From: Shinella zoogloeoides
Lineage (GTDB): Bacteria; Pseudomonadota; Alphaproteobacteria; Rhizobiales; Rhizobiaceae
DNA length: 64,000 nt
Assembly: GCF_030733845.1 (NCBI RefSeq)
Contig: NZ_CP132311.1
Coordinates: forward strand, 1 to 64,000
Reading direction: 5' to 3'
Position numbers and translations under genes: made by a program. Within the stretch, counting starts at the first letter, position 1. Each line of letters begins with the position of its first letter. The notes beneath the pieces were generated by a model. That model was not told the DNA's origin and made no database searches. It was given only the letters and a program-made list of their open reading frames with translations. Below, in pieces: positions 38,816 to 47,252 of this stretch.

Positions 38816-39322
38816 ATGAGCGAACTCGACATCCAGATCTCCATCGAAGAGGGCGCATGGCCCTCCGAAGAGCGCCTGCTCGAGATGAGCGGACATGTGC
38901 TCGGCACGGCCGCGAATTTCCTTCGGGAAAAAGAAAAGCAGCCCTTTCCGAAAACCGGCGCGCCGGAAGTTTCCCTCGTCTTCACCAGCGACGGGCAGAT
39001 CCGCGGCATTAACGCCGAGTGGCGCAGCCAGGACAAGCCGACCAACGTGCTGTCCTTCCCGGCCTTCCCGCTGACGCCCGGAAAAATGCCCGGCCCGATG
39101 CTCGGCGACATCATCTTCGCGCAGGAAACCCTGACCCGCGAGGCCGACGATCTCGGCAAGTCTTTTGACGATCACCTGACGCATCTGATGGTGCATGGAT
39201 TTCTGCATCTCTTCGGCTATGATCACATGGACGACGAAGAAGCGGAAAAAATGGAAGGGCTGGAGACTCGCATTCTTGCCGAGCTTGGCCTATCTGACCC
39301 TTACGGGGATGGCCCCGAATAA
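38816..39322 (+). CDS. ybeY: Endoribonuclease YbeY
   Basis: A 168-residue zinc metalloprotein needed for 16S rRNA 3' maturation and ribosome quality control. The metal site HGFLHLFGYDH is at about residues 125-135 within LMVHGFLHLFGYDHMDDEEA, and TNVLSFP is the conserved strand before it. It lies 15 bases after phoH and 12 before corC, the usual enterobacterial ybeZ-ybeY-ybeX order. Confidence 0.96.
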   Translation: MSELDIQISIEEGAWPSEERLLEMSGHVLGTAANFLREKEKQPFPKTGAPEVSLVFTSDGQIRGINAEWRSQDKPTNVLSFPAFPLTPGKMPGPMLGDIIFAQETLTREADDLGKSFDDHLTHLMVHGFLHLFGYDHMDDEEAEKMEGLETRILAELGLSDPYGDGPE

Positions 39323-39334
39323 CAGTTTGGACCA

Positions 39335-40483
39335 ATGAGCGACTTCAAGAACCAGTCGGTAGCGACGGAAAAGAGCGAGGCTGACGCCTCAAGTCAGGAC
39401 GAGGCGGGCAGTAGTAGCAGCGCGCCGAAGCAGGAAAGCAGTGGCCGGTCATCCTTTTGGTCACGCGCGACACGGCTTTGGCGCATGACGGGCGCATCCA
39501 CGCTGCGCAAGGACCTCGCCGATGCCCTGATGACGGAGGATACCGGCGGCGAGCCGGCCTTCCTGCCCGAAGAGCGGGCGATGCTGCACAACATTCTCCG
39601 CTTCCGCGAGGTGCGCGTCGAGGACGTCATGGTGCCGCGTGCCGATATCGAGGCCGTCGACCTGGACATCACGATCGCCGAACTGATGGTGATCTTCGAG
39701 GATTCCGGCCGCTCGCGCATGCCGGTCTACAATGAAAGCCTCGACGATCCGCGCGGCATGGTCCACATCCGCGACCTTCTCGCCTACGTCACCAAGCAGG
39801 CCCGCAACAAGCGCCGCACCGGCGCGAAGGCCGCGCCTGCCAACGGCGAAAAGCCGACCCGTACGCCGAAGGCCGAATTCGACCTCGGCCGCGTCGATCT
39901 TTCGAAGACCGTCGCCGAGGCGGGCATTATCCGCCAGGTCCTCTTCGTGCCGCCCTCCATGCTCGCTGCCGACCTGATGGCGCGCATGCAGGCAGACCGC
40001 ACGCAGATGGCGCTCGTCATCGACGAATATGGCGGCACGGACGGCCTTGCCTCGCTGGAGGACATCGTCGAGATGGTCGTCGGCGATATCGAGGACGAGC
40101 ACGACGACGACGAGGTCATGATCCAGCGCGTCAACGACGACGTCTTCATCGCCGATGCGCGCGTCGAGCTGGAAGAACTTGCAGAGGCGATCGGCCCGGA
40201 TTTCGATATACGCGAGCAGCTCGAGGATGCCGATACGCTCGGTGGCCTGATCTTCGCCTCGCTCGGCCGCATCCCTGTGCGCGGCGAGGTGGTGCAGGCG
40301 GTGCCCGGCTTCGAATTCCACGTGCTCGATGCCGACCCGCGCCGCGTCAAGCGCGTGCGCGTCACTCGCAAGCGCGTCGGCTCCGTCCGCCGCCGGGATC
40401 GCCGGCCCGAAGGCGAGGGGACCGGCCTTGCCGATCGCCCGAAGCTGCCCGAACAGCAGAACGATGGGGCGGGCGCCGAATAG
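39335..40483 (+). CDS. corC: CBS-domain protein of the CorC/YbeX (TlyC) family
   Basis: A 382-residue soluble protein without the DUF21 membrane domain, as in YbeX. Its order is: a low-complexity N-terminus (about 40 residues, S/E/Q rich), a CBS pair (RVEDVMVPRADIEAVD and VDLSKTVAEAGIIRQVLFVPP; LVIDEYGGTDGLASLEDIVEMVVGDIEDE read in pieces), and a CorC_HlyC transporter-associated domain (ADARVELEELAEAIG). The tail is basic. Between the CBS motifs is an A/K-rich insert. Related proteins are linked to ribosome assembly and magnesium; the true function is unsettled. Confidence 0.92.
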   Translation: MSDFKNQSVATEKSEADASSQDEAGSSSSAPKQESSGRSSFWSRATRLWRMTGASTLRKDLADALMTEDTGGEPAFLPEERAMLHNILRFREVRVEDVMVPRADIEAVDLDITIAELMVIFEDSGRSRMPVYNESLDDPRGMVHIRDLLAYVTKQARNKRRTGAKAAPANGEKPTRTPKAEFDLGRVDLSKTVAEAGIIRQVLFVPPSMLAADLMARMQADRTQMALVIDEYGGTDGLASLEDIVEMVVGDIEDEHDDDEVMIQRVNDDVFIADARVELEELAEAIGPDFDIREQLEDADTLGGLIFASLGRIPVRGEVVQAVPGFEFHVLDADPRRVKRVRVTRKRVGSVRRRDRRPEGEGTGLADRPKLPEQQNDGAGAE

Positions 40484-40581
40484 GCGGCCATCCCTCCACC
40501 CTTCCGTGATAGGGGACAAACCGCCGGTTTTTTGAAAGACTGGCGCGGCTGATTCGGGGACAATCAAAACTAGGGGACGGC

Positions 40582-42165
40582 ATGGAGCGGCTTGCGGGCA
40601 CGGTCATGCTCCTGTCTGGAACGAGACGGGCGCTGGTGGCATTTCTTGCGGGCCTGATCGGGGTGCTGGCGCTGCCGCCCTTCGGTTTCTTCGCGGCGCT
40701 ATTCGTTTCCTTCACTCTCCTCGTCTGGCTCCTCGACGGGGCCAGCGCCGCCCCGGAGGCGGGTTTCCTGCGGCGCCTCGCGCCGGCCTTCCGCATCGGC
40801 TGGTTCTTCGGTTTCGGCTATTTCGTCGGCGGACTCTGGTGGCTCGGCAATGCGCTTCTCGTCGAGGCCGACGCTTTCGCCTGGGCGCTGCCGCTCGCCG
40901 TGTTCGGCCTGCCCGCCTTCCTTGCCCTCTTTTATGGCTTGGCCACGGCGCTCGCCAAGCTGCTCTGGTCGGATGGCGTGGGCCGGATCGCCGCCCTCGC
41001 TCTCGCCTTCGGGGCCGGTGAGTGGCTGCGCGGCACGCTCTTCACCGGCTTTCCCTGGAACGCCGTCGGCTACGGCGCCATGCCGGTGCCGCTTCTCATG
41101 CAATCCTCCGGCATCGTCGGCATCGCCGGCATGAACGCGCTCGCGGTCTTCGTCTTCGCCGCGCCGGCATTGCTTGGAACACGGCGAGGTCGCGGTCCGG
41201 GCCTGACGCTGGCGGCGGTTCTCTTCGCCGCGCATGTCGGTTACGGCTACTACGCGCTCAACATCGCGCCGACGCCTGATAACGACACGACCGTCGTCCG
41301 CCTCGTCCAGCCGGTGATCGACCAGGCGATGAAGCTCGATGATTCCGCGCGCGCCGAGATTTTCGAAAGACACCTTTCGCTGAGCGTGGCGGCACCCGAG
41401 GCGGGCGGCAAGCGGCCGGACATCGTGGTCTGGCCGGAAACCTCCATCCCCTTCATCCTGACCGACAATCCGGATGCGCTCGTGCGCATCGCCGACGTGC
41501 TGGAGGACGACCAGGTGCTGATCGCCGGCGCGGTGCGCACGGAAAGCGCCGGTTCCGGCAAGGCGCCGCGCTACTACAATTCGATCTACGCGATCGACGG
41601 CAAGGGTCAGATCATCGCCGCCGCCGATAAGGTGCATCTCGTGCCGTTCGGCGAATACATGCCCTTCGCCGACCTGTTCGAAAGCCTCGGCGTCGATCCG
41701 GTCGCGATGCCGGGCGGGTTTTCGGCGGCGCGCGAGCATCAGCCTCTGAATGCCGCCGGAAAGGGCTTCTATCCACTGGTCTGCTACGAGGCGATCTTCC
41801 CGTCGGAGATCAACGCCGCGGCTGAGGGGGCGGCTGCCCTCCTCAATGTCACCAACGACGCCTGGTTCGGCAAAACACCCGGCCCCTACCAGCATTTCCT
41901 CCAGGCGCGCCTGCGCGCCGTCGAGCGCGGCACGCCACTGATTCGCGCGGCCAACAACGGTATTTCCGCCATCGTCGATGCGCGGGGCAGGGTGGTTTCG
42001 GGCCTGGCTTACGATATTGCGGGCTTCGTGGATGCAACTCTTCCGGGAAGGCGTGCGCCCGAGGAGTGGGTGAAGTGGCAGGAATGGGCCTTTCCGATCA
42101 TTCTCGGCGTGCTCCTTGCGGTCGCGGGCATTTCGCGCATTGGTTTTAGAAACAGGGTGAATTGA
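40582..42165 (+). CDS. lnt: Apolipoprotein N-acyltransferase
   Basis: A 527-residue membrane enzyme that N-acylates the terminal cysteine of lipoproteins, the last maturation step after LspA. About six to eight N-terminal helices precede a nitrilase-fold periplasmic domain. The E-K-C triad is seen as VVWPETSIPF, AADKVHLVPFGEYMPF and YPLVCYEAIFPSEI. A C-terminal helix ends the protein. It is the last gene of the miaB-to-lnt run, 98 bases after corC. Confidence 0.96.
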   Translation: MERLAGTVMLLSGTRRALVAFLAGLIGVLALPPFGFFAALFVSFTLLVWLLDGASAAPEAGFLRRLAPAFRIGWFFGFGYFVGGLWWLGNALLVEADAFAWALPLAVFGLPAFLALFYGLATALAKLLWSDGVGRIAALALAFGAGEWLRGTLFTGFPWNAVGYGAMPVPLLMQSSGIVGIAGMNALAVFVFAAPALLGTRRGRGPGLTLAAVLFAAHVGYGYYALNIAPTPDNDTTVVRLVQPVIDQAMKLDDSARAEIFERHLSLSVAAPEAGGKRPDIVVWPETSIPFILTDNPDALVRIADVLEDDQVLIAGAVRTESAGSGKAPRYYNSIYAIDGKGQIIAAADKVHLVPFGEYMPFADLFESLGVDPVAMPGGFSAAREHQPLNAAGKGFYPLVCYEAIFPSEINAAAEGAAALLNVTNDAWFGKTPGPYQHFLQARLRAVERGTPLIRAANNGISAIVDARGRVVSGLAYDIAGFVDATLPGRRAPEEWVKWQEWAFPIILGVLLAVAGISRIGFRNRVN

Positions 42166-42310
42166 CCCAAAACCCCTAAAATAGCATAGTGCACGCCGCC
42201 GGCCGTTCTCCTGTATTGTGAAGACCTTCAGAGTTTGCGCATACAACGTGACGTTAAGTTTTTATTAAGGGTGCCGGTGGGTGGGGCCATTCCGCGTTAG
42301 GACGAAAGTG

Positions 42311-42730
42311 ATGATGGAAAACAAGAAGAAGCCGAATCCGATCGATATACATGTCGGCAGCCGGATCCGGCTTCGCAGGACCATGCTCGGCATGAGCCAG
42401 GAAAAGCTGGGCGAAAGCCTCGGCATTACCTTCCAGCAGATCCAGAAATACGAGAAGGGCACGAACCGCGTCGGCGCCAGCCGCCTGCAGAACATTTCGA
42501 GCATTCTCAACGTACCCGTCTCCTTCTTCTTCGAGGATGCGCCGGGTGAACAGGCGGACGCCCAGGCCGGTCTTGCCGAGGCATCGAGCTCCAATTACGT
42601 CGTCGATTTCCTTTCCTCCTCCGAAGGCCTGCAGCTCAACCGCGCCTTCGTGAAGATCGGCGATCCCAAGGTACGCCGCAAGCTCGTCGACCTGGTGAAG
42701 GCGCTGGCCGCCGAAGCCGAGACCGAGTGA
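42311..42730 (+). CDS. praR: XRE-family transcriptional regulator, PraR-like
   Basis: A 139-residue regulator with an N-terminal XRE helix-turn-helix (IRLRRTMLGMSQEKLGESLGITFQQIQKYEKG, residues about 17-48, read in pieces) and a short C-terminal segment. It is almost identical in pattern to rhizobial PraR, a repressor of biofilm and quorum-sensing genes, and sits before metK as I recall for praR. The symbol rests on that recollection. Start ATG-ATG at 42311/42314, with AGGA upstream. A strong terminator follows. Confidence 0.82.
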   Translation: MMENKKKPNPIDIHVGSRIRLRRTMLGMSQEKLGESLGITFQQIQKYEKGTNRVGASRLQNISSILNVPVSFFFEDAPGEQADAQAGLAEASSSNYVVDFLSSSEGLQLNRAFVKIGDPKVRRKLVDLVKALAAEAETE

Positions 42731-42756
42731 TCGGTCTTCCCCGGTACGGACATAAA

Positions 42757-42779
42757 GCGGCCCTTCGGGGCCGTTTTTT
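42757..42779 (+). terminator. Strong terminator after the PraR-like gene
   Basis: Stem CGGCCC / GGGCCG (42758-42763, 42768-42773) closed by the stable TTCG tetraloop and followed by six T. It separates the regulator from metK. Confidence 0.92.
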
Positions 42780-42823
42780 ATGGAATTTGTAACTTCAGTG
42801 CGACAGTCGTGGTAAATTGCCGG

Positions 42824-42862
42824 CACACAAGAGACATAAAGATATTCTTATGTCCTTGTGTG
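42824..42862. promoter_or_regulatory. Long inverted repeat upstream of metK
   Basis: CACACAAG-A-GACATAA (42824-42839), an 8-base spacer, then TTATGTC-CTTGTGTG (42848-42862): a 15-bp stem with one unpaired A, 64 bases before the metK start and beyond the previous terminator. The centre reads ACATAAAGATAT-TCTTATGT, a shape expected of an ArsR- or similar-family operator. It could also fold as an RNA hairpin if transcribed. It does not look like a known SAM riboswitch class to me. Confidence 0.6.
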
Positions 42863-42926
42863 CTTGTCATCGTATTGCGAGTTGAATAACAACGGCGTGT
42901 CCATTTTCTTTGAGGGGAATTCCCGC

Positions 42927-44165
42927 ATGCGCAATAGCTACCTCTTCACCAGCGAATCCGTTGCCGAAGGCCATCCGGACAAGGTTTGCGACCGTGTTTC
43001 CGACGAAATCGTCGATCTTGTCTACCGCGAAGCCGTAAAGTCGAAGGTCGACCCGTGGTCGGTCCGCATCGCTTGCGAGACGCTGGCGACGACGAACCGA
43101 GTCGTGATTGCCGGTGAAGTGCGCCTGCCGCCGACCCTGTTGAAAAAGGACAAGGACGGCAACGACGTCATCAACCCTTCCAAGTTCAAGGCTGCCGCCC
43201 GCAAGGCGATCCGCGACATCGGTTACGAGCAGGACGGCTTCCACTGGAAGACGGCGAAGATCGATGTGCTGCTGCACTCCCAGTCCGCCGATATCGCCCA
43301 GGGCGTCGACAATGCCGCCGACAAGCAGGGCGACGAAGGCGCCGGCGACCAGGGCATCATGTTCGGTTATGCGTGCCGCGAGACGTCCGAGCTCATGCCG
43401 GCCCCGCTCTATTATTCGCACCGCATCCTTCAGCTTCTCGCCGATGCCCGCAAGAAGGGCGAGGGCGAGGCTGCCAAGCTCGGTCCCGATGCCAAGAGCC
43501 AGGTGACCGTGCGCTATGTCGACGGCAAGCCCGCCGACGTCGCCTCGATCGTGCTCTCCACGCAGCATCTGGATGCGAGCTGGGACTCCAAGAAGGTGCG
43601 CCAGGTCGTCGAGCCCTATATCCGCGAGGCGCTGGGTGATCTCAAGATCGCCGACGATTGCTCGTGGTACATCAATCCGACCGGAAAATTCGTCATCGGC
43701 GGTCCGGACGGCGACGCCGGCCTTACCGGCCGCAAGATCATCGTCGACACCTATGGCGGCGCGGCCCCGCACGGCGGTGGCGCCTTCTCCGGCAAGGACA
43801 CGACCAAGGTGGACCGCTCTGCCGCCTATGCCGCCCGCTACCTCGCCAAGAACGTCGTCGCGGCCGGCCTTGCCGATCGCTGCACGATCCAGCTTTCCTA
43901 CGCCATCGGCGTCGCCCAGCCGCTGTCGGTCTATGTCGACCTGCACGGCACGGGCAAGGTGAGCGAAGACCAGGTCGAGGCCGCGCTGCGCAAGGTCATG
44001 GACCTGTCGCCGTCGGGCATCCGCCGCCATCTCGACCTCAACAAGCCGATCTATGCCAAGACGGCCGCCTATGGCCACTTCGGCCGCAAGTCCGGCCGCG
44101 ACGGTTCCTTCTCCTGGGAGCGCCTCGACCTCGTCAAGGCTCTCAAGGACGCATTGAAGAACTGA
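42927..44165 (+). CDS. metK: S-adenosylmethionine synthetase
   Basis: A 412-residue enzyme making SAM from methionine and ATP. Signatures are the N-terminal [36 protein letters not shown], and the phosphate-binding [19 protein letters not shown]. The ATG at 42927 has TGAGGGGA nearby and gives the right N-terminus; the longer ORF from 42858 is rejected. It is 7 bases before trmB, and SAM is the substrate of the many methyltransferases in this window. Confidence 0.97.
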   Translation: MRNSYLFTSESVAEGHPDKVCDRVSDEIVDLVYREAVKSKVDPWSVRIACETLATTNRVVIAGEVRLPPTLLKKDKDGNDVINPSKFKAAARKAIRDIGYEQDGFHWKTAKIDVLLHSQSADIAQGVDNAADKQGDEGAGDQGIMFGYACRETSELMPAPLYYSHRILQLLADARKKGEGEAAKLGPDAKSQVTVRYVDGKPADVASIVLSTQHLDASWDSKKVRQVVEPYIREALGDLKIADDCSWYINPTGKFVIGGPDGDAGLTGRKIIVDTYGGAAPHGGGAFSGKDTTKVDRSAAYAARYLAKNVVAAGLADRCTIQLSYAIGVAQPLSVYVDLHGTGKVSEDQVEAALRKVMDLSPSGIRRHLDLNKPIYAKTAAYGHFGRKSGRDGSFSWERLDLVKALKDALKN

Positions 44166-44172
44166 GGCTGAC

Positions 44173-44874
44173 ATGACCGATGCAGAGCGCCGCAGCCGCG
44201 CGAGCGAAGCCTTCTTCGGCCGCCGCAAGGGCAAACCGTTGCGGGAGCGGCAGGCGCAGCATCTTGAAACGGTGCTGCCGGCGCTGAAGGTCGATCTGTC
44301 GACCCCGGCTCCGGCGGACATCGCCTCCCTCTATGGCTTCCCGCCCGCCCGCATCCGGCTCGAAATCGGCTTTGGCGGCGGGGAGCACCTCATCCATCGC
44401 GCGACGGAAACGCCGGACACCGGCTTCATCGGCGTCGAGCCCTTCGTCAATTCCATGGCGAAGCTCATCGGCAGCGTCGAGGAGAAGGGCGCGAAGAATA
44501 TCCGGCTTTACGATGACGATGCGACGGAGCTGCTGGACTGGCTTCCGGCGGCTTCGATCGATCAGATCGACCTGCTCTATCCGGATCCGTGGCCGAAGAA
44601 GAAGCACTGGAAGAGGCGGTTCGTCTCCAGGGTCAACCTGGACCGTTTTGCCCGGGTGCTGAAGCCGGGCGGGCTCTTCTGCTTCGCGTCCGATATCGAC
44701 ACCTATGTCAACTGGACGCTTATGCACTGCGGGGCTCATCCCGCTTTCGTGTGGACCGCGGAAAACGCGGTCGATTGGCTGACGCCGTTTGCCGGCTGGC
44801 CGGGCACGCGCTACGAGGCAAAGGCCAAGCGCGAGGGCCGCAAGTCGGCCTATCTCACCTTCCGCCGGCTCTGA
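44173..44874 (+). CDS. trmB: tRNA (guanine-N7-)-methyltransferase TrmB
   Basis: A 233-residue class I methyltransferase that makes m7G46 in tRNA. SAM motif I is [15 protein letters not shown]; the catalytic and tRNA-contact segment is [18 protein letters not shown]; the end [19 protein letters not shown] is also family-typical. It follows metK closely, forming a short metK-trmB unit, and converges on the DUF1150 gene. Confidence 0.96.
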   Translation: MTDAERRSRASEAFFGRRKGKPLRERQAQHLETVLPALKVDLSTPAPADIASLYGFPPARIRLEIGFGGGEHLIHRATETPDTGFIGVEPFVNSMAKLIGSVEEKGAKNIRLYDDDATELLDWLPAASIDQIDLLYPDPWPKKKHWKRRFVSRVNLDRFARVLKPGGLFCFASDIDTYVNWTLMHCGAHPAFVWTAENAVDWLTPFAGWPGTRYEAKAKREGRKSAYLTFRRL

Positions 44875-44895
44875 CGGAAAGCGGCATCTTGGGCA

Positions 44896-45153
44896 TCAGT
44901 GCAGGCTGACCGTGCGCAGTTCGTCTTCGGCGGCTTTATAGAAGGTGCTGGAACGATTGTCGGTCAGGAGGATCGGCGTGCCGTCGGCACCGAACAGGGC
45001 CCACAGATCAAGGCTCGGGTCGATCTCGGGGGCTTCCGGGAAGACGCGCGAGACTTCGTCTGCCTTCATCTTGCGGATATAGCCGACTTCGCCTGCGCCC
45101 AGATGCGCAAGGTCTGCCTTCGAAACGGTGGTGGTTGCGGTTTTCAGTCCCAT
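44896..45153 (-). CDS. DUF1150-family protein
   Basis: An 85-residue protein: LAHLGAGEVGYIRKMKADEV, then DLWALFGADGTPILLTDNRSS. DUF1150 proteins of alphaproteobacteria are usually encoded just after a small heat-shock gene, as here, and their function is unknown. The ATG at 45153 has GGAGG five bases upstream; the longer version to 45216 is rejected. It probably shares the hsp20 transcript (132 bases between). Confidence 0.85.
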   Translation of the reverse strand: MGLKTATTTVSKADLAHLGAGEVGYIRKMKADEVSRVFPEAPEIDPSLDLWALFGADGTPILLTDNRSSTFYKAAEDELRTVSLH

Positions 45154-45285
45154 CTTTGCCTCCATGGCAATGCCGGCAGGGCCGGCCACCGGACGCCCAT
45201 GGCCACCATGGCCCATCGGTACGTCAGGCGATCAGGTTACGCTCGAGACGGTCCGGCAGGTGTTCCCGCAGGAACGGCTCATGAC

Positions 45286-45708
45286 CTAGTCTGATACGGA
45301 AATATTAATTTTCTTTACCATTCGCTGCGGCTCGGGCCGCACGAGATCGACCGCGAGAAGGCCGTTCTTGAGTTCGGCGCCCTGGACGCGCATGCCGTCG
45401 GCAAGCACGAAGGTGCGCTGGAACTGGCGGGCAGCGATGCCCCGGTAAAGATAGTCCCGCTCGCCGCTATCGACCTGGCGGCCGCGAATGACGAGCTGGT
45501 TCTCCTCCGTCGTCACGTCCAACTCCTCGTCGGAAAAGCCGGCGACGGCGAGCGTGATGCGCAGGCGCTCGGGCGCGCCGTTCGGCCTCAGCCGCTCGAT
45601 GTTGTACGGAGGATAGCCATCGTTGCCCTTGGCGATACGCTCGAGGGTCTTTTCCATGGCGTCGAAACCGAGCAGCAGCGGGCTCGTGAAAGGGGTCATG
45701 CGTGTCAT
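45286..45708 (-). CDS. Small heat-shock protein Hsp20 (IbpA-like)
   Basis: A 140-residue alpha-crystallin-domain chaperone of the class A rhizobial sHsp type. The N-terminus has FDAMEKTLERIAKGNDGYPPYNIER (quoted as key residues FDAMEKTLE and YPPYNIE), then LRITLAVAGFSDEELDV and LVIRGRQ. The C-terminal AELKNGLLAVDLVRPEP holds the conserved A-x-x-x-n-G-v-L. It holds unfolded proteins for DnaK. The ATG at 45708 has AAGGA seven bases upstream; this site lies inside a ROSE-type hairpin. The IXI-like tail is altered. Confidence 0.94.
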   Translation of the reverse strand: MTRMTPFTSPLLLGFDAMEKTLERIAKGNDGYPPYNIERLRPNGAPERLRITLAVAGFSDEELDVTTEENQLVIRGRQVDSGERDYLYRGIAARQFQRTFVLADGMRVQGAELKNGLLAVDLVRPEPQRMVKKINISVSD

Positions 45709-45765
45709 CGTCTAGTCCTTGGCTTTCAAGCGACTTTGGCGGGACCCGACCTCGGCATCCCGATG
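45709..45765 (-). promoter_or_regulatory. ROSE-type RNA thermometer in the hsp20 5' leader
   Basis: Read on the minus strand, the leader has two hairpins. The first (45740-45762) pairs CGGGA with TCCCG around an inner CCGA/TCGG stem. The second (45715-45734) reads GTC-G-CTTG-loop-CAAG-GAC, in which the ribosome site AAGGA is fully paired and one G is bulged. The left arm contains UCGCU, fitting the ROSE consensus U(U/C)GCU, and the bulged G is the known temperature-sensitive feature. Heat would open the arm and free the start. Confidence 0.82.
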
Positions 45766-45771
45766 GCTGCA

Positions 45772-45800
45772 ATATGGTGATTGCCGATCCAAGGCGCAAG
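45772..45800 (-). promoter_or_regulatory. Candidate RpoH (sigma-32) promoter of hsp20
   Basis: On the minus strand CTTGCGC (45794-45800), 14 bases, then CACCATAT (45772-45779), which matches 7 of 8 positions of the -10 consensus CCCCATNT. The predicted transcript start near 45765 gives a leader of about 57 bases, just the length of the two thermometer hairpins. Confidence 0.65.
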
Positions 45801-45891
45801 ACGCTTGCGAAAGGCGATCCGGCAAATATAGTCGCCGCTTCGCCCGCGAAGCGGGATTGAGGACGAAGAGATTCAGAGGAACACGAACGGC

Positions 45892-46833
45892 ATGTCTGAG
45901 CCACGGAAAATCATCATCGACACGGATCCCGGCCAGGACGATGCCGCCGCGATCATGCTGGCGCTCGGCAGCCCCGAACTCGACATTCTCGGTATCACGA
46001 CGGTCGCCGGCAACGTGCCGCTTTCGCGCACCTCCACCAATGCCCGCATCATCCTGGAGTTCTGCTCCCGGCCGGATGTGAAGGTGTTTGCCGGCGCCGA
46101 CAGGCCCATCGCCCGCCCGCTGGTGACCGCCGAGCATGTGCATGGCAAGACGGGCCTCGACGGGCCGGAACTGCACGAGCCAGAAATGCCGCTGCAGGCG
46201 CAGCACGCTGTCGATTTCATCATCGAGACGCTGAAGCGCGAGCCTTCCGGTACGGTGACGCTCTGCACGCTCGGACCGCTGACGAACATCGCGCTTGCGC
46301 TTGAGAAGGCGCCCGAGATCGCCGGCCGCGTGCGCGAACTGGTCATGATGGGCGGCGGCTTCTTCGAGGGCGGCAACATCACACCGGCCGCCGAGTTCAA
46401 CATCTATGTAGATCCCGAGGCGGCCGCCGCCGTCTTCCGGTCGGGCATCCCGATCGTCATGATGCCGCTCGACGTCACCCATAAGGTGCTGACGCTGAAG
46501 AGCCGTGTTGCGAAGCTGCGCGCGATCGGCAGCCGCCCGGCCATCGCCCTTGTCGAGATGCTGGAATTCTTCGAGCGCTTCGACCTGGAAAAATACGGTT
46601 CCGATGGCGGCCCGCTGCACGATCCGACGGTCATTGCCTATCTCCTGAAACCGGAGCTTTTCTCCGGCCGCGACTGCAACGTCGAGGTCGAGACCGCCTC
46701 GCCGCTCACCGTCGGCATGACGGTCGTCGACTGGTGGCAGGTCACCGGCCGCAAGCACAATGCGCGCGTCATGAAGGATATCGATGCGGACGGTTTCTTC
46801 GCGCTGCTTGCCGAACGCGTCGGCCGCCTGTGA
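45892..46833 (+). CDS. Inosine-uridine-type nucleoside hydrolase
   Basis: A 313-residue N-ribohydrolase. The metal-binding N-terminal motif is IIIDTDPGQDDAAAI (the D-x-D-x-G-x-D-D fingerprint), with ITTVAGNVPLS, and LVMMGGGFFEGGNITPAAEFNIYVDPEAA (quoted in key pieces) in the middle. The D of PLHDPTVIAY completes the site. It splits ribonucleosides to base and ribose. Divergent from hsp20; the small gene after it overlaps by one base. A ribokinase is encoded 3 kb on, though on the other strand. Confidence 0.92.
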   Translation: MSEPRKIIIDTDPGQDDAAAIMLALGSPELDILGITTVAGNVPLSRTSTNARIILEFCSRPDVKVFAGADRPIARPLVTAEHVHGKTGLDGPELHEPEMPLQAQHAVDFIIETLKREPSGTVTLCTLGPLTNIALALEKAPEIAGRVRELVMMGGGFFEGGNITPAAEFNIYVDPEAAAAVFRSGIPIVMMPLDVTHKVLTLKSRVAKLRAIGSRPAIALVEMLEFFERFDLEKYGSDGGPLHDPTVIAYLLKPELFSGRDCNVEVETASPLTVGMTVVDWWQVTGRKHNARVMKDIDADGFFALLAERVGRL

Positions 46834-47192
46834 TGCGCGGGCACCGCAACGCCGCACCGGGTGCAGAGGGCCGTTTCCACAAGGAGATGGTGGGCCTCTA
46901 CGACCGCTTTGCCGAACTCGGCTTCCGCCCCGTTTTGCTGCGGCGCTTCGTGCTTCTCAACGGCGGCGTCGCCGCGGCCCGCGAGCTCGTCTTCAAGCAG
47001 GGAACGACCGGCCTTGAACGGCTGCTCGATGCCGGCAAGGCGGAGCTCTCCATGGAAGCGCTGATGTTGCGCCCCGAATATCAGGGCCTCTTTTCGGAAC
47101 TGGAGCTGAAGGAAGCGTCGCAACGGCTGGCGAGCGCCACCCGGTCGCGCTCCCGCGGGCGGCTGCAGGCGCAGCCGACGGAGCCGAAATAA
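46833..47192 (+). CDS. Uncharacterised small protein coupled to the nucleoside hydrolase
   Basis: A 119-residue soluble protein, basic at its end. It has a pattern I recognise from a scattered short uncharacterised domain: FHKEMVGLYDR, RRFVLLNGGVAAARELV, GLERLLDAGKAELSMEALML and LFSELELKEASQRLA. No catalytic motif, membrane helix or signal peptide is visible. The ATG overlaps the preceding stop (TGATG), so the two products are made together. Function unknown. A bidirectional terminator follows. Confidence 0.75.
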   Translation: MRGHRNAAPGAEGRFHKEMVGLYDRFAELGFRPVLLRRFVLLNGGVAAARELVFKQGTTGLERLLDAGKAELSMEALMLRPEYQGLFSELELKEASQRLASATRSRSRGRLQAQPTEPK

Positions 47193-47204
47193 CTCTGAGA
47201 AAAC

Positions 47205-47234
47205 AGAAAGGCCGGCAGTGACGCCGGCCTTTCT
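47205..47234. terminator. Bidirectional terminator
   Basis: A 12-bp perfect inverted repeat AGAAAGGCCGGC / GCCGGCCTTTCT (47205-47216, 47223-47234) with a 6-base loop between convergent genes. The T-rich ends on both strands suit termination in both directions. Confidence 0.85.
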
Positions 47235-47252
47235 GCTTGTCTCGCGCGATGC

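Noticed and set aside
40518..40533. Terminator-like AAACC-GCC-GGTTTTTT between corC and lnt
   Set aside because: The stem has only five pairs with a 3-base loop, and the genes form a known conserved run, so a real terminator here is doubtful.
42781..42926. Known SAM riboswitch class before metK
   Set aside because: The leader has one long hairpin but not the conserved core or pseudoknot elements I would expect of SAM-II or other known classes. It is kept only as an unnamed inverted repeat.
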